The notes below the pieces were generated by a model, which saw only the letters and a program-made list of their open reading frames with translations, ran no database searches and was not told where the DNA came from. DNA of 5,845 nucleotides from a bacterium (GTDB taxonomy: Bacteria; Blakebacterota; Blakebacteria; Blakebacterales; Blakebacteraceae): assembly GCA_025774205.1 (NCBI GenBank), contig JALGWK010000133.1, positions 1 to 5,845 on the forward strand. The letters are read 5' to 3'. Every line of letters begins with the position of its first letter. The first letter of the stretch is position 1. Shown here piece after piece: positions 1 through 5,845 of this stretch. The translations under genes were made by a program, and so were the position numbers.

Positions 1-186
1 GGCCTGTATTTAGGACTGGATTCCTGATCCCGGATGCATTGGTTATCTCTCTGGTATTCTGAACGATCGGGCTCCAGTGGTTGTCAGCGGCGGCGGTATC
101 CTTCCCCTTTCCCTGTAACTAGCTGTCCCTGAAACAGACTCACCATCCGGTAGACGCTCATCGCGATCGAAAGGTCTTTCAGCGGG
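1..186. other. Leader region without a supported gene
   Basis: I find no gene here. One plus-strand frame is open from base 3 to a TGA at 60-62 and could be the tail of a gene entering from the left, but it is too short to identify. The other two plus-strand frames stop within the first 30 bases. No convincing -35/-10 pair is visible: a TTGTCA at 81-86 has no -10 box at the right distance. No sigma-54 GG-N10-GC element was seen. The promoter of the forward gene at 187 is presumably in this stretch but I cannot place it. Confidence 0.4.
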
Positions 187-879
187 ATGAAGATAGCATA
201 CACAGGTCTCGATCTGCCGGAGGGCAAGATCAGGTATAACGACTCGATCTTCAATGGGCTGGCCGAGAAGTTCCAGCCCGAGAAGGTCTCACCCTACTAT
301 TTCGAGCTCCTGCCTGATGATTACGAGGCAGTCGACGTCATAGTGATATCGCGTGACCGGATCCTGGATCTGCTCATCCTGGATATGGATAAAGTCGAGA
401 TCAGGCTTTCGAGGACAGAGGATCCGGCTGAACAGAGAGTGCTTGAGAAATGTCTGGCACAGATCGAGGATCTGCAGCCAATCTGTGATCTCCCCCTGGA
501 TGAGGCCGAACTGGCTATCGTCAGAGCGCTCAACCCGCTGAGTCTCACCCCCACGCTGGTCTGTGATGATGCCTCAGTGGACGCCGACCGGGTCTGTCGT
601 GACGGGATGGAGAAGGCCGGCCGGATGTTCTTCTACACGGTGGGCAGGGAAGAGGTACACGCCTGGCTGATCGAGCAGAACACCGATGCGGTGACGTGTG
701 CCGGGAAGATCCATACCGACCTGGCCCGGGGATTCATCAAGGCGGAGGTCGTAAGCTGTAAGGACATGATGACGGCCCACAGTATGAACGACGCGCGGAC
801 GAAGAACCTGACCAGGCTCTTCGATCGCGACCAGGTCATTCCGACGAACAGCATCCTCGATATCCGCTTCAGCGCCTGA
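187..879 (+). CDS. YchF/OLA1-like protein lacking the GTPase P-loop (DUF933/TGS-type C-terminus)
   Basis: This 230-residue protein resembles the C-terminal part of the YchF/OLA1 family of ribosome-associated GTPases/ATPases. The clearest match is residues 155-195, with the segments EEVHAWLIE, AGKIHTDLARGFIKAEVVS and a closing RFSA. These correspond to the EVRAW, AGxIHTDxxxGFIxAEVxS and HFRF signatures of the YchF TGS-like (DUF933) domain. Residues 54-127 resemble the family's helical coiled-coil arm and the strand after it (LPLDEAELAIVRALNPL, then TPTLV). The N-terminus begins like a G domain (MKIAYTGL), but where YchF has GxPNVGKST it reads GLDLPEGKIRYND, with no Walker A. The family is usually about 360 residues, so most of the nucleotide-binding core is missing. 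Nucleotide binding is therefore unlikely; ribosome or partner binding through the TGS-like domain is inference. The start is preceded by GAAAGG at 169-174, 12 bases upstream, and by the expected first beta strand. The gene stands alone on the plus strand and converges on the next operon. Confidence 0.85.
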   Translation: MKIAYTGLDLPEGKIRYNDSIFNGLAEKFQPEKVSPYYFELLPDDYEAVDVIVISRDRILDLLILDMDKVEIRLSRTEDPAEQRVLEKCLAQIEDLQPICDLPLDEAELAIVRALNPLSLTPTLVCDDASVDADRVCRDGMEKAGRMFFYTVGREEVHAWLIEQNTDAVTCAGKIHTDLARGFIKAEVVSCKDMMTAHSMNDARTKNLTRLFDRDQVIPTNSILDIRFSA

Positions 880-918
880 AAACCGACGACGAGACTTCAG
901 GCACCGCAGGAATCCTGT
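880..918. other. Convergent intergenic gap
   Basis: This 39-base gap separates the stop codons of two convergent genes. It contains a short inverted repeat, CAGGA-A-TCCTG at 907-917, but the one-base loop cannot form a normal hairpin and no T-run follows. I see no intrinsic terminator for either gene. Confidence 0.5.
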
Positions 919-1656
919 TTACAGAATTCCGCTTCCCCTTGCGAGATAGTAGATCACTACCGCGACCACGATCGCCCCGAGCCATGAGAGCACAGCCTGC
1001 CAGAAGAAGCGGCGGGTCGCGCCGCGCTCTCCCTTGTCGGAGACGATCAAAGGGTGGTCCTGCTTCGTGATCCGCCACTCACCGCCACCGGTGACGGTCA
1101 CGTCCCCCAGCACATAGATTTCATCCCCCGGTTCGAGGATCGTCTCGTTGAAGCGCATCCTCCGGTTGAAGATAAAGCCCTTACTCGAGCGCCCGTAGCG
1201 GCTGTTGAGCGTCTCCTCCAGTTCGGGTGGGGCGGCGGAGAAGAGACCGGAGGTGGCGTGCGCGTCCCGGTCGAGGACCAGGGCAGCCTCCTCCAGATCG
1301 ACCACGATGGTGCCGGTGCCGTCATCCACGCCGCACTTCGCGTACTCTTTGTCGTTGATCACCGTTGCCCAGTAGGTGTTCGTCCGGCCGCGTCCGGTGC
1401 TCCGGTGACGCTGCTCCTCCACCTTGAACTGATAGTAGACGCACGGGATGCCGGAATAGGGGCTTTCCAGCAGCGATTCCCCCATCGACACGACCTTGCC
1501 ATTGATCTCGGCAAGCCCGCCGAGGATCCCCGATATCCGGGAGGTCTCGGTCCCGGTGATCAGCTTGTACCGCTTCCAGCCCCGGAATCCGTAGAAGAGG
1601 AGGAAGGCGCTGCCGGCGATCCCGACAATGGTGATGATCAGGGTGAAATTCTGCAT
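919..1656 (-). CDS. Two-TM membrane protein with GIDE/BAM-type domain
   Basis: This 245-residue protein has a hydrophobic helix at each end (about 4-23 and 220-238) with a soluble domain between. The domain resembles the GIDE/BAM ('beside a membrane') domain of the mitochondrial E3 ligase MULAN and its prokaryotic relatives. Visible hallmarks are SPYSGIPCVYYQFKVEE at 65-81, a WATV stretch at 96-99, a DDGTGTIVVD strand at 111-120, and ILEPGDEIYVLGDV near 173-186. There is no RING finger or other zinc-binding cluster after the second helix, so nothing indicates ligase activity; this is usual for bacterial members, whose function is unknown. The start ATG lies inside the 3' end of the archaemetzincin gene (19-base overlap) and is preceded by GAGG at 1664-1667, 7 bases away. 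This points to translational coupling. It is the last gene of the minus-strand run. A role in membrane protein quality control alongside the protease is speculation. Confidence 0.82.
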   Translation of the reverse strand: MQNFTLIITIVGIAGSAFLLFYGFRGWKRYKLITGTETSRISGILGGLAEINGKVVSMGESLLESPYSGIPCVYYQFKVEEQRHRSTGRGRTNTYWATVINDKEYAKCGVDDGTGTIVVDLEEAALVLDRDAHATSGLFSAAPPELEETLNSRYGRSSKGFIFNRRMRFNETILEPGDEIYVLGDVTVTGGGEWRITKQDHPLIVSDKGERGATRRFFWQAVLSWLGAIVVAVVIYYLARGSGIL

Positions 1657-2186
1657 GTGTCGGCCTCATTCAGACGGGTGCACTCGTGACAGAAACCGGT
1701 GGGTTTCAGATCGATATCCTCGACATAGGTCGATGCCCTCATCACACAGGCCGGTTCGTGACAGTGAACCAGGCCGAGGCAGTGTCCCAACTCGTGAATC
1801 GCCTCTTTCACGAGTCGTGAACAGAGTAGCGTATCGTCAGCCGGCAGGCCATACACGAGCGGATCGAGGCGATGGATCGAAATGACCGCGGCGGGTCCGG
1901 ACAGCTGCGCCTCACCGAAGACATACGTCAGGACTGGTATGAAGAGATCGACGCCGCACACGCCGAGGACATAGTCGGTCTCTGCCGGCAGGTCTTCGAG
2001 CAGCATCCGCAGCAGGGTTGTGGAATTGTACTGTCCCCGGTTGGTGTCGAATGAGGTCCGGGCGTCGAAATCCGGTCGGTGCTGACGGACTTCGAAACCC
2101 AGCTGCAGCTTCAGGGTCTCGCTCAGGCAATCGAGCATCTCCTGCCGGCCGGGCAGGAAGATCGGCACCAGATCGAGTCGGGGCAC
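1638..2186 (-). CDS. amzA: Archaemetzincin family zinc metalloprotease
   Basis: This 182-residue protein is close to the usual size of prokaryotic archaemetzincins. It carries the metzincin zinc site HELGHCLGLVH at residues 131-141: His131, His135 and His141 should bind catalytic zinc and Glu132 should be the general base. The family cysteine signature follows, with Cys142, Cys147, Met149 (Met-turn position), and a CxxC at 166-169 that should bind a second structural zinc. Upstream hallmarks are also present: GQYNSTTLL near 51-59, DLFIPVLTYVFGEAQL at 80-95, and VISIHRLDP at 101-109. No signal peptide is visible, so it is probably cytoplasmic. The start is GTG at 2186, six bases after the regulator's stop, with AGGTA (2194-2198) as a modest ribosome-binding site overlapping that stop. 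The substrate is unknown. The family has aminopeptidase or peptidase activity only in some tested members, and some prokaryotic ones show none, so activity is inferred from intact zinc ligands. Its 3' end overlaps the GIDE-like gene. Confidence 0.93.
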   Translation of the reverse strand: MPRLDLVPIFLPGRQEMLDCLSETLKLQLGFEVRQHRPDFDARTSFDTNRGQYNSTTLLRMLLEDLPAETDYVLGVCGVDLFIPVLTYVFGEAQLSGPAAVISIHRLDPLVYGLPADDTLLCSRLVKEAIHELGHCLGLVHCHEPACVMRASTYVEDIDLKPTGFCHECTRLNEADTCRISP

Positions 2187-2192
2187 GGATGC

Positions 2193-3536
2193 CTACCTGT
2201 TCAGCCCGTATTTCCTGATCTTATTGTAGAGGGTGGTTCTATCGACCCCCAGGATCTTCGCTGCCTGTGAGACATTCCATTCTGCCTGTTCGAGGATCCT
2301 CTCCACATGGGCCTGTTCCACATCGGCCAGGGAGTCACCAGCCGGTTGGGATCCGGTATCGTTGAGCTGGAGCGGAAGGTCCTTTGCGGCGACGACCGGT
2401 GGTTTCCCGACCACCAGGGCACGCTCCACCGCGTTGCCGAGTTCCCGGACATTGCCGGGCCAGGGGTACCGGACCAGCATATCCATCGCGCCTGAGTCGA
2501 ATTCAGTGAAGGTTCGATTCATCTGTCGTGAGTATTTCTTGAGGAAATGCTGGGCCAGCAGGGGGATGTCCTCGCGTCTCTCTCTCAGGGGTGGAATGGA
2601 GATGGCGAAGACGTTCAGCCGGTAGTAGAGGTCCTCCCGGAAGTCACCCTGCTCGACGAGCTGTTCGAGGTTCTGGTTGGTCGCGCTTATGACACGGAAT
2701 TCGACCCGGATCGGAGTGCTGCCGCCGAGACGGGTAAACTCCTTGGTCTCCAGCACCCGGAGGAGGTCGACCTGTGTCCTGGAGTTGATCGTCCCGATCT
2801 CGTCGAGAAAGAGCGTGCCCCCGTCCGACATCTCCAGCCTCCCCTTTCGCCGGTACTGGGCGCCGGTGAAGGCGCCCTTTTCATGCCCGAAGAGTTCGCT
2901 TTCGAGCAGGGATTCCGGCAGCGCCCCGCAGTTCACGGGGATGATGGGGAAGTAGCGGCGCCCGCTGTTGGCGTGGATCGCCTGCGCGATCAGTTCCTTG
3001 CCGGTTCCGCTCTCGCCGCGGATCAGTACCGTGGCATCGGTTTCGGCCACCGAACGGACCAGTTCCAGCACCTTCTGCATCTGCGGGCTGGCTCCGACGA
3101 TCTGCTCCGGCGTGGTCAGATGCTCCACCTTCTGGCGCAACTGGACGTTTTCGGCCTTCAGCTGCCGCTGCTCGATGGCCCGTCTGACGAGATGGCTCAG
3201 TTCGTCGGGATCGATCGGCTTGGTGATGTAATCGAAGGCACCCTCCTTCAGCGCCTGGACAGCAGTCTCGACCGAGGCGAAGGCCGTGATCATGATCACC
3301 GTGACATCGGTGTCGAGTCTCTGGATCCGTCGTTGGAGTTCCATGCCGTCAATACCAGGCATCTTGATGTCGAGCAGGGCCACATCGAAGGAGGTCTCCT
3401 GCAGGAGTTTCAGCGCTTCTCCGGCGTCCTCTGCGCTGGCGGTACGGTACCCGTCCTTCTGGAACCACTGTTCCAGGGAATCGCGAACCGAATACTCATC
3501 GTCGACGATCAGTATGCCGGGCGCGTTCTGATCCAT
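2193..3536 (-). CDS. NtrC-family sigma-54-dependent response regulator
   Basis: This 447-residue protein has the standard three-part NtrC/ZraR layout. Residues 7-122 form a receiver domain with the acidic pair Asp12/Asp13, phosphoacceptor Asp56 in LLDIKMPG, Thr84 and Lys106. Residues about 146-375 form the sigma-54-activating AAA+ domain, with Walker A GESGTGKE at 174-181, the sigma-54-contacting GAFTGA loop at 221-226, Walker B TLFLDEIG at 241-248 and GNVREL at 361-366. A Fis-type helix-turn-helix occupies about 410-443 (NVSQAAKILGVDRTTLYNKI). All key residues are intact, so it should be phosphorylated by the upstream kinase and activate sigma-54 promoters by ATP hydrolysis. The frame stays open to 3776, but the ATG at 3536 is preferred. 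It has AAGGAG at 3547-3552 with 10-base spacing, follows the kinase stop by 7 bases, and gives a normal receiver start. The extra upstream residues overlap the kinase and look like no domain. Target promoters are not evident in this window. Confidence 0.96.
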   Translation of the reverse strand: MDQNAPGILIVDDEYSVRDSLEQWFQKDGYRTASAEDAGEALKLLQETSFDVALLDIKMPGIDGMELQRRIQRLDTDVTVIMITAFASVETAVQALKEGAFDYITKPIDPDELSHLVRRAIEQRQLKAENVQLRQKVEHLTTPEQIVGASPQMQKVLELVRSVAETDATVLIRGESGTGKELIAQAIHANSGRRYFPIIPVNCGALPESLLESELFGHEKGAFTGAQYRRKGRLEMSDGGTLFLDEIGTINSRTQVDLLRVLETKEFTRLGGSTPIRVEFRVISATNQNLEQLVEQGDFREDLYYRLNVFAISIPPLRERREDIPLLAQHFLKKYSRQMNRTFTEFDSGAMDMLVRYPWPGNVRELGNAVERALVVGKPPVVAAKDLPLQLNDTGSQPAGDSLADVEQAHVERILEQAEWNVSQAAKILGVDRTTLYNKIRKYGLNR

Positions 3537-3543
3537 GATCTCT

Positions 3544-5202
3544 TCACTCCTTGCCATCTGGTGTGCTTCCGGAGTCGGGTGCCGACTGTTGTTTCGGGAG
3601 TTCGATGATGAACGTGGTTCCCCGACCGGTCTCCGATTCCACGAATATCTGCCCGCCGTGCCGCTGGATGATGCCGTATACAACTGCCAGCCCGAGGCCG
3701 GCCCCGTCGGCCGATTCCTTCGATGAATAGAAAGGTTCGAATATCCGGGACTGCGCCTCATCCGGTATACCCACACCGGTGTCCCGTACCGTCAATTCGA
3801 TCGAGTCACCAAGGTCAGCGGCCCGGAGCTCAATCGTGCCTCCTTCAGGCATGGCTTCGACGGCATTCACGAGCAGGGCCACCAGGCACTGCTGAAGCTG
3901 ATCGGTGTCGCAGGTCAGCGTGTCGTCGCCTTCGAGTCCCTCCATGACCAGGTCAATGTCGGCAATCTCCAGGTGGTGACCGACGATCATCGCCGAGCTT
4001 TCGAGTATCTGGTTCATGGAGTGGAGTGCCAGCTGCATTCCGGAGGGTCGGGCAAAGACCAGGAGGTTCTTCACGATGGTACCGCTGCGGGAGGCTTCCT
4101 TCCGGATGTGAGAGAGCTGTCTGAGGATCTCCTGCTGTCCGGGGACCTTCTCCTCGTTCTCTTCGAGAGTGCGCTCAACCAGGCGGGCGTAGTTGAGGAT
4201 TCCGGCCAGAGGATTGTTCAGTTCATGTGCCACCGTCGCCGCGAGCTTCCCCAGCGAGGCCATCTTGTCCATGTGGGCTACCTGCCGCTGGGAGTGACTC
4301 AGTTCTTCGGTCTTCTCCCGCAGTCTGATCTCCAGCTGGTCCGACCAGTCGGTGAGTTCAGAGTGCGCCTTTTTCAGATCACCGGTCATCGTGTTGAACG
4401 TTTCGGCCAGGAGCTGCATCTCTCCCCGGCTATTGACCTCGATCACCGTATCCAGGTTTCCCGCGGCGACTCCTCTGGCTCCCCTGATCAGTTGCTGCAC
4501 CGGGCTGCGAACCATCCTGAGGATGAACAGAGCAGAGAAGAGTCCGGTGAGCAGGGCCACCAGAACAGCCGCCAGATAGGCCTGGCGGCGCATCGTCGCG
4601 AGTCGTTCATCGGCAACAGCCATCGACATCGTGATATCGAGCACACCGAGGATACTCTGGTCCTCGCCATGAGCGTGACAGGCGGCATTGTAGCATTCGG
4701 GGGCGTTCTCTATCGGATTGATGAGTCCCAGCACCCGGTAGCCCGGATCCCTTCTGAATATTCTGACAAATTCTTCCGCTGGGGTCGGTTGCATGGGGAT
4801 CGCCGAAGAATGGCATGTGATACAGGCCTCGGTCTCCAGGTCGACCGTCCGGCCGATCTCATCCTCGACGGCTGAGAAGATGATAGCGCCCTGTTTGTTG
4901 TAAACCCTGATGTCCTCGACACCAGGTTGCTCCGCGATCGTCCTGATGATCTGGTGGACATCCTCTTTCCGGTTGAGCAGCATGCCGTAATGCGTCGAGC
5001 GCTGGATCGTCTCACTCAGCCGCTCGGCCGACGTGACGACGTTCTGCTCACAGTTCCGGTGCATGGTTCTGATCGAGAGCCAGGAGTAGGACGCTACACC
5101 GATGGTTGAGACCGAGAAGATCAGAATGAAGAGCCGGAGGCTCAGGGGGAAACGGGTAGTGAAGCCCTCAGGTTCGGACAAGGATGATGGTCTGTCTGCC
5201 AT
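3544..5202 (-). CDS. Membrane sensor histidine kinase with periplasmic c-type heme motifs
   Basis: This 552-residue kinase pairs with the adjacent regulator. Residues 20-41 form a first membrane helix. A periplasmic sensor region of about 165 residues follows, ending at a second helix (208-230). The sensor contains one classical c-heme motif, CITCH at 127-131, and one expanded CYNAACH (CX4CH) at 170-176, followed by a LGVLDI strand just before the second helix. Next come a HAMP linker (about 230-280), a coiled coil, a HisKA domain with phosphoacceptor His326 in AHELNNPLAG, and a HATPase domain. The HATPase has N-box Asn446 (LLVNAVEAMPEGG), G1 DTGVGIP (474-480), F-box FEPFYSSK (488-495) and G2 GAGLGLAVV (500-508). 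All catalytic boxes are intact. Similar dual-motif sensor domains are known in kinases of cytochrome-rich anaerobes, so redox or gas sensing through heme is likely; the ligand is unknown. The ATG at 5202 is chosen over one 42 bases upstream (5244) because GAGGAGGAG lies 6 bases before it. Confidence 0.95.
   Translation of the reverse strand: MADRPSSLSEPEGFTTRFPLSLRLFILIFSVSTIGVASYSWLSIRTMHRNCEQNVVTSAERLSETIQRSTHYGMLLNRKEDVHQIIRTIAEQPGVEDIRVYNKQGAIIFSAVEDEIGRTVDLETEACITCHSSAIPMQPTPAEEFVRIFRRDPGYRVLGLINPIENAPECYNAACHAHGEDQSILGVLDITMSMAVADERLATMRRQAYLAAVLVALLTGLFSALFILRMVRSPVQQLIRGARGVAAGNLDTVIEVNSRGEMQLLAETFNTMTGDLKKAHSELTDWSDQLEIRLREKTEELSHSQRQVAHMDKMASLGKLAATVAHELNNPLAGILNYARLVERTLEENEEKVPGQQEILRQLSHIRKEASRSGTIVKNLLVFARPSGMQLALHSMNQILESSAMIVGHHLEIADIDLVMEGLEGDDTLTCDTDQLQQCLVALLVNAVEAMPEGGTIELRAADLGDSIELTVRDTGVGIPDEAQSRIFEPFYSSKESADGAGLGLAVVYGIIQRHGGQIFVESETGRGTTFIIELPKQQSAPDSGSTPDGKE
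3547..3552 (-). promoter_or_regulatory. Ribosome-binding site deciding the response-regulator start
   Basis: On the minus strand this reads AAGGAG, a near-perfect Shine-Dalgarno sequence 10 bases before the ATG at 3536. It overlaps the last codons of the kinase gene and supports the short form of the regulator over the 80-residue-longer open frame. Confidence 0.75.
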
Positions 5203-5208
5203 GGGCGG

Positions 5209-5217
5209 CTCCTCCTC
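5209..5217 (-). promoter_or_regulatory. Ribosome-binding site deciding the kinase start
   Basis: The minus strand reads GAGGAGGAG six bases before the ATG at 5202. The alternative ATG at 5244 has no comparable purine-rich sequence in front of it. The 14 residues between the two starts are acidic and proline-rich, with no membrane or domain character. Confidence 0.75.
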
Positions 5218-5282
5218 AGGGGCGACTTCTTCCCTGACGAGCATAATGGTCCAGCCCGAAAGGCACTACCAGAAGAATGCCG

Positions 5283-5347
5283 GGCAGGATGTACTCAAGG
5301 CAGGATGTACTCAAGGCAGGATGTACTCAAGGGCAGGATGCACTCAG
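5283..5347. repeat. Four 16-bp tandem direct repeats
   Basis: The plus strand carries GGCAGGATGTACTCAA three times in exact tandem (5283-5298, 5299-5314, 5315-5330). After one extra G at 5331 comes a fourth copy with two changes (GGCAGGATGCACTCAG, 5332-5347). The fourth copy covers the stop codon of the GcvH-like gene; the others lie in the gap before the kinase gene. The unit has no clear internal palindrome and there are no spacers. It could be an array of regulator-binding sites, a slippage-prone microsatellite-like tract, or neutral. The sequence alone does not decide. Confidence 0.95.
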
Positions 5348-5845
5348 CCAAGGAACCGCAGGATCAGGGCGAGGTGCTTTTCGGCCGGCAGGAGCCGGTG
5401 CAGGTCGGCGATCGGCTCTCCACCGTCGGCCAGGGTCAATCCCAGGTCGGTATGGTCCGAGACCTCCTGAAGCAGATACTCATGGATCTCATCCCGCTCC
5501 TCACCGGTGGTCTCGAACAGCCAGCCGTCGCTGTAGGGATGCGATCCGATCAGGGATGGATCACACTGGAGCATGGCGTTGATCTCATGGACGATCCCGG
5601 TCACCGGGGATCGGATCGGTACCAGCTCCGAGTCTTCGACGATCCAGCAGGCCGCCCTGTCGCGACGCACCTGGCTCTGGACGGGCGGCAGGATCACGGA
5701 GGTGGCCCTTGCCAGGAGCCTGCTCGCGAATACATCCACGCCGAAGCGGACGCGGTCATCATCCACGCGCTGAATCCAGCTGTGGGAAGGGTTGTAGCGA
5801 CGGTCTTCAGGGAATTTCCACGGCGCCGGCTCATGCTCCCGGAAT
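5344..5845 (-). CDS. GcvH-like protein without lipoyl lysine, N-terminus outside window
   Basis: The frame is open from the right edge (first full codon at 5844) to a TGA at 5344-5346, giving at least 166 residues; the start is not in the window. It resembles the glycine cleavage H protein and biotinyl/lipoyl carrier folds. RRYNPSHSWIQR (15-26 of the visible part) matches the RYTxEHEWV start of GcvH. FGVDVFASRLL matches the GITDFAQxxLG strand, RSPVTGIVHEIN (78-89) matches the SPVSGEVVEVN strand, and SHPYSDGWLFE (101-111) matches the DPYGDGWL signature. The lipoyl lysine expected in ESVKAxS is absent: aligned on SPV, that position is Ser72 in CWIVEDSELVP. It should therefore not carry lipoate and is not a working glycine-cleavage carrier. 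A C-terminal tail of about 50 residues exceeds normal GcvH. It precedes the kinase on the same strand, so a link to that two-component system is plausible but unproven. The GTG at 5766 is internal to the conserved domain, not the start. Confidence 0.85.
   Translation of the reverse strand, partial: FREHEPAPWKFPEDRRYNPSHSWIQRVDDDRVRFGVDVFASRLLARATSVILPPVQSQVRRDRAACWIVEDSELVPIRSPVTGIVHEINAMLQCDPSLIGSHPYSDGWLFETTGEERDEIHEYLLQEVSDHTDLGLTLADGGEPIADLHRLLPAEKHLALILRFLG

Noticed and set aside
907-917. Inverted repeat CAGGAATCCTG as a bidirectional terminator
   Set aside because: The arms are only 5 bp with a one-base centre and no T-run, so it cannot act as a normal intrinsic terminator.
1054-1689. 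A 211-codon open frame on the plus strand opposite the GIDE-like gene
   Set aside because: The minus-strand frame has membrane helices, GIDE hallmarks and a ribosome-binding site, while this frame has none of these.
2547-3608. A 353-codon open frame on the plus strand opposite the response regulator
   Set aside because: It is entirely antisense to a gene with complete receiver, AAA+ and HTH motifs, and its translation shows no recognisable domain. Long antisense frames are expected from the codon bias of GC-rich genes.
3537-3776. An 80-residue N-terminal extension of the response regulator
   Set aside because: It overlaps the kinase's HATPase-end coding sequence, looks like out-of-frame translation rich in Arg and Ser, and is not needed because the ATG at 3536 has a strong AAGGAG.
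3973-4875. A 300-codon open frame on the plus strand opposite the histidine kinase
   Set aside because: It is antisense to the kinase's sensor, HAMP and HisKA region and has a low-complexity, motif-free translation.
5203-5244. An upstream ATG at 5244 as the kinase start
   Set aside because: It has no Shine-Dalgarno sequence, while the ATG at 5202 has GAGGAGGAG at good spacing.
5244-5343. Sigma-54 -24/-12 promoter in front of the kinase
   Set aside because: I looked for GG-N10-GC on both strands around the repeats and found no match with correct spacing.
5283-5347. CRISPR array
   Set aside because: The 16-bp units are directly adjacent with no unique spacers, and no cas gene is present.

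Overview
The window looks like bacterial chromosome, moderately GC-rich by eye, with tightly packed genes. The best clues to lineage are a sensor kinase with c-type heme motifs, a sigma-54-dependent regulator, a GcvH-like protein without the lipoyl lysine and a bacterial archaemetzincin. Together they suggest an anaerobic or respiratory bacterium rich in multiheme cytochromes, such as Desulfobacterota or a related uncultivated phylum. This is inferred from gene content; no marker gene fixes the taxonomy.

Layout. Bases 1-186 hold no gene I can support. One forward gene (187-879) encodes a protein that matches YchF/OLA1-type GTPases along its C-terminal half but has lost the P-loop. It converges, across 39 bases, on a run of five minus-strand genes that enters from the right edge. 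In transcription order these are: a GcvH-like protein whose start lies outside the window (5845-5344); a 141-base gap carrying four 16-bp tandem repeats; a membrane histidine kinase with two heme-type motifs (5202-3544); an NtrC-family response regulator (3536-2193); an archaemetzincin zinc protease (2186-1638); and a two-TM protein with a GIDE/BAM-type domain (1656-919).

How the genes may work together. Kinase and regulator are 7 bases apart and are clearly a cognate pair. The kinase probably senses a redox or gaseous signal through periplasmic heme and phosphorylates Asp56 of the regulator, which would then activate sigma-54 promoters. The protease gene starts 6 bases after the regulator stop, and the GIDE-like gene overlaps the protease gene by 19 bases, so these four genes are very likely co-transcribed and translationally coupled. 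The GcvH-like gene lies upstream on the same strand, separated by the repeat block, and may belong to the same unit or end a separate one. The substrate of the protease, the ligand of the kinase and the target promoters cannot be read from this sequence.
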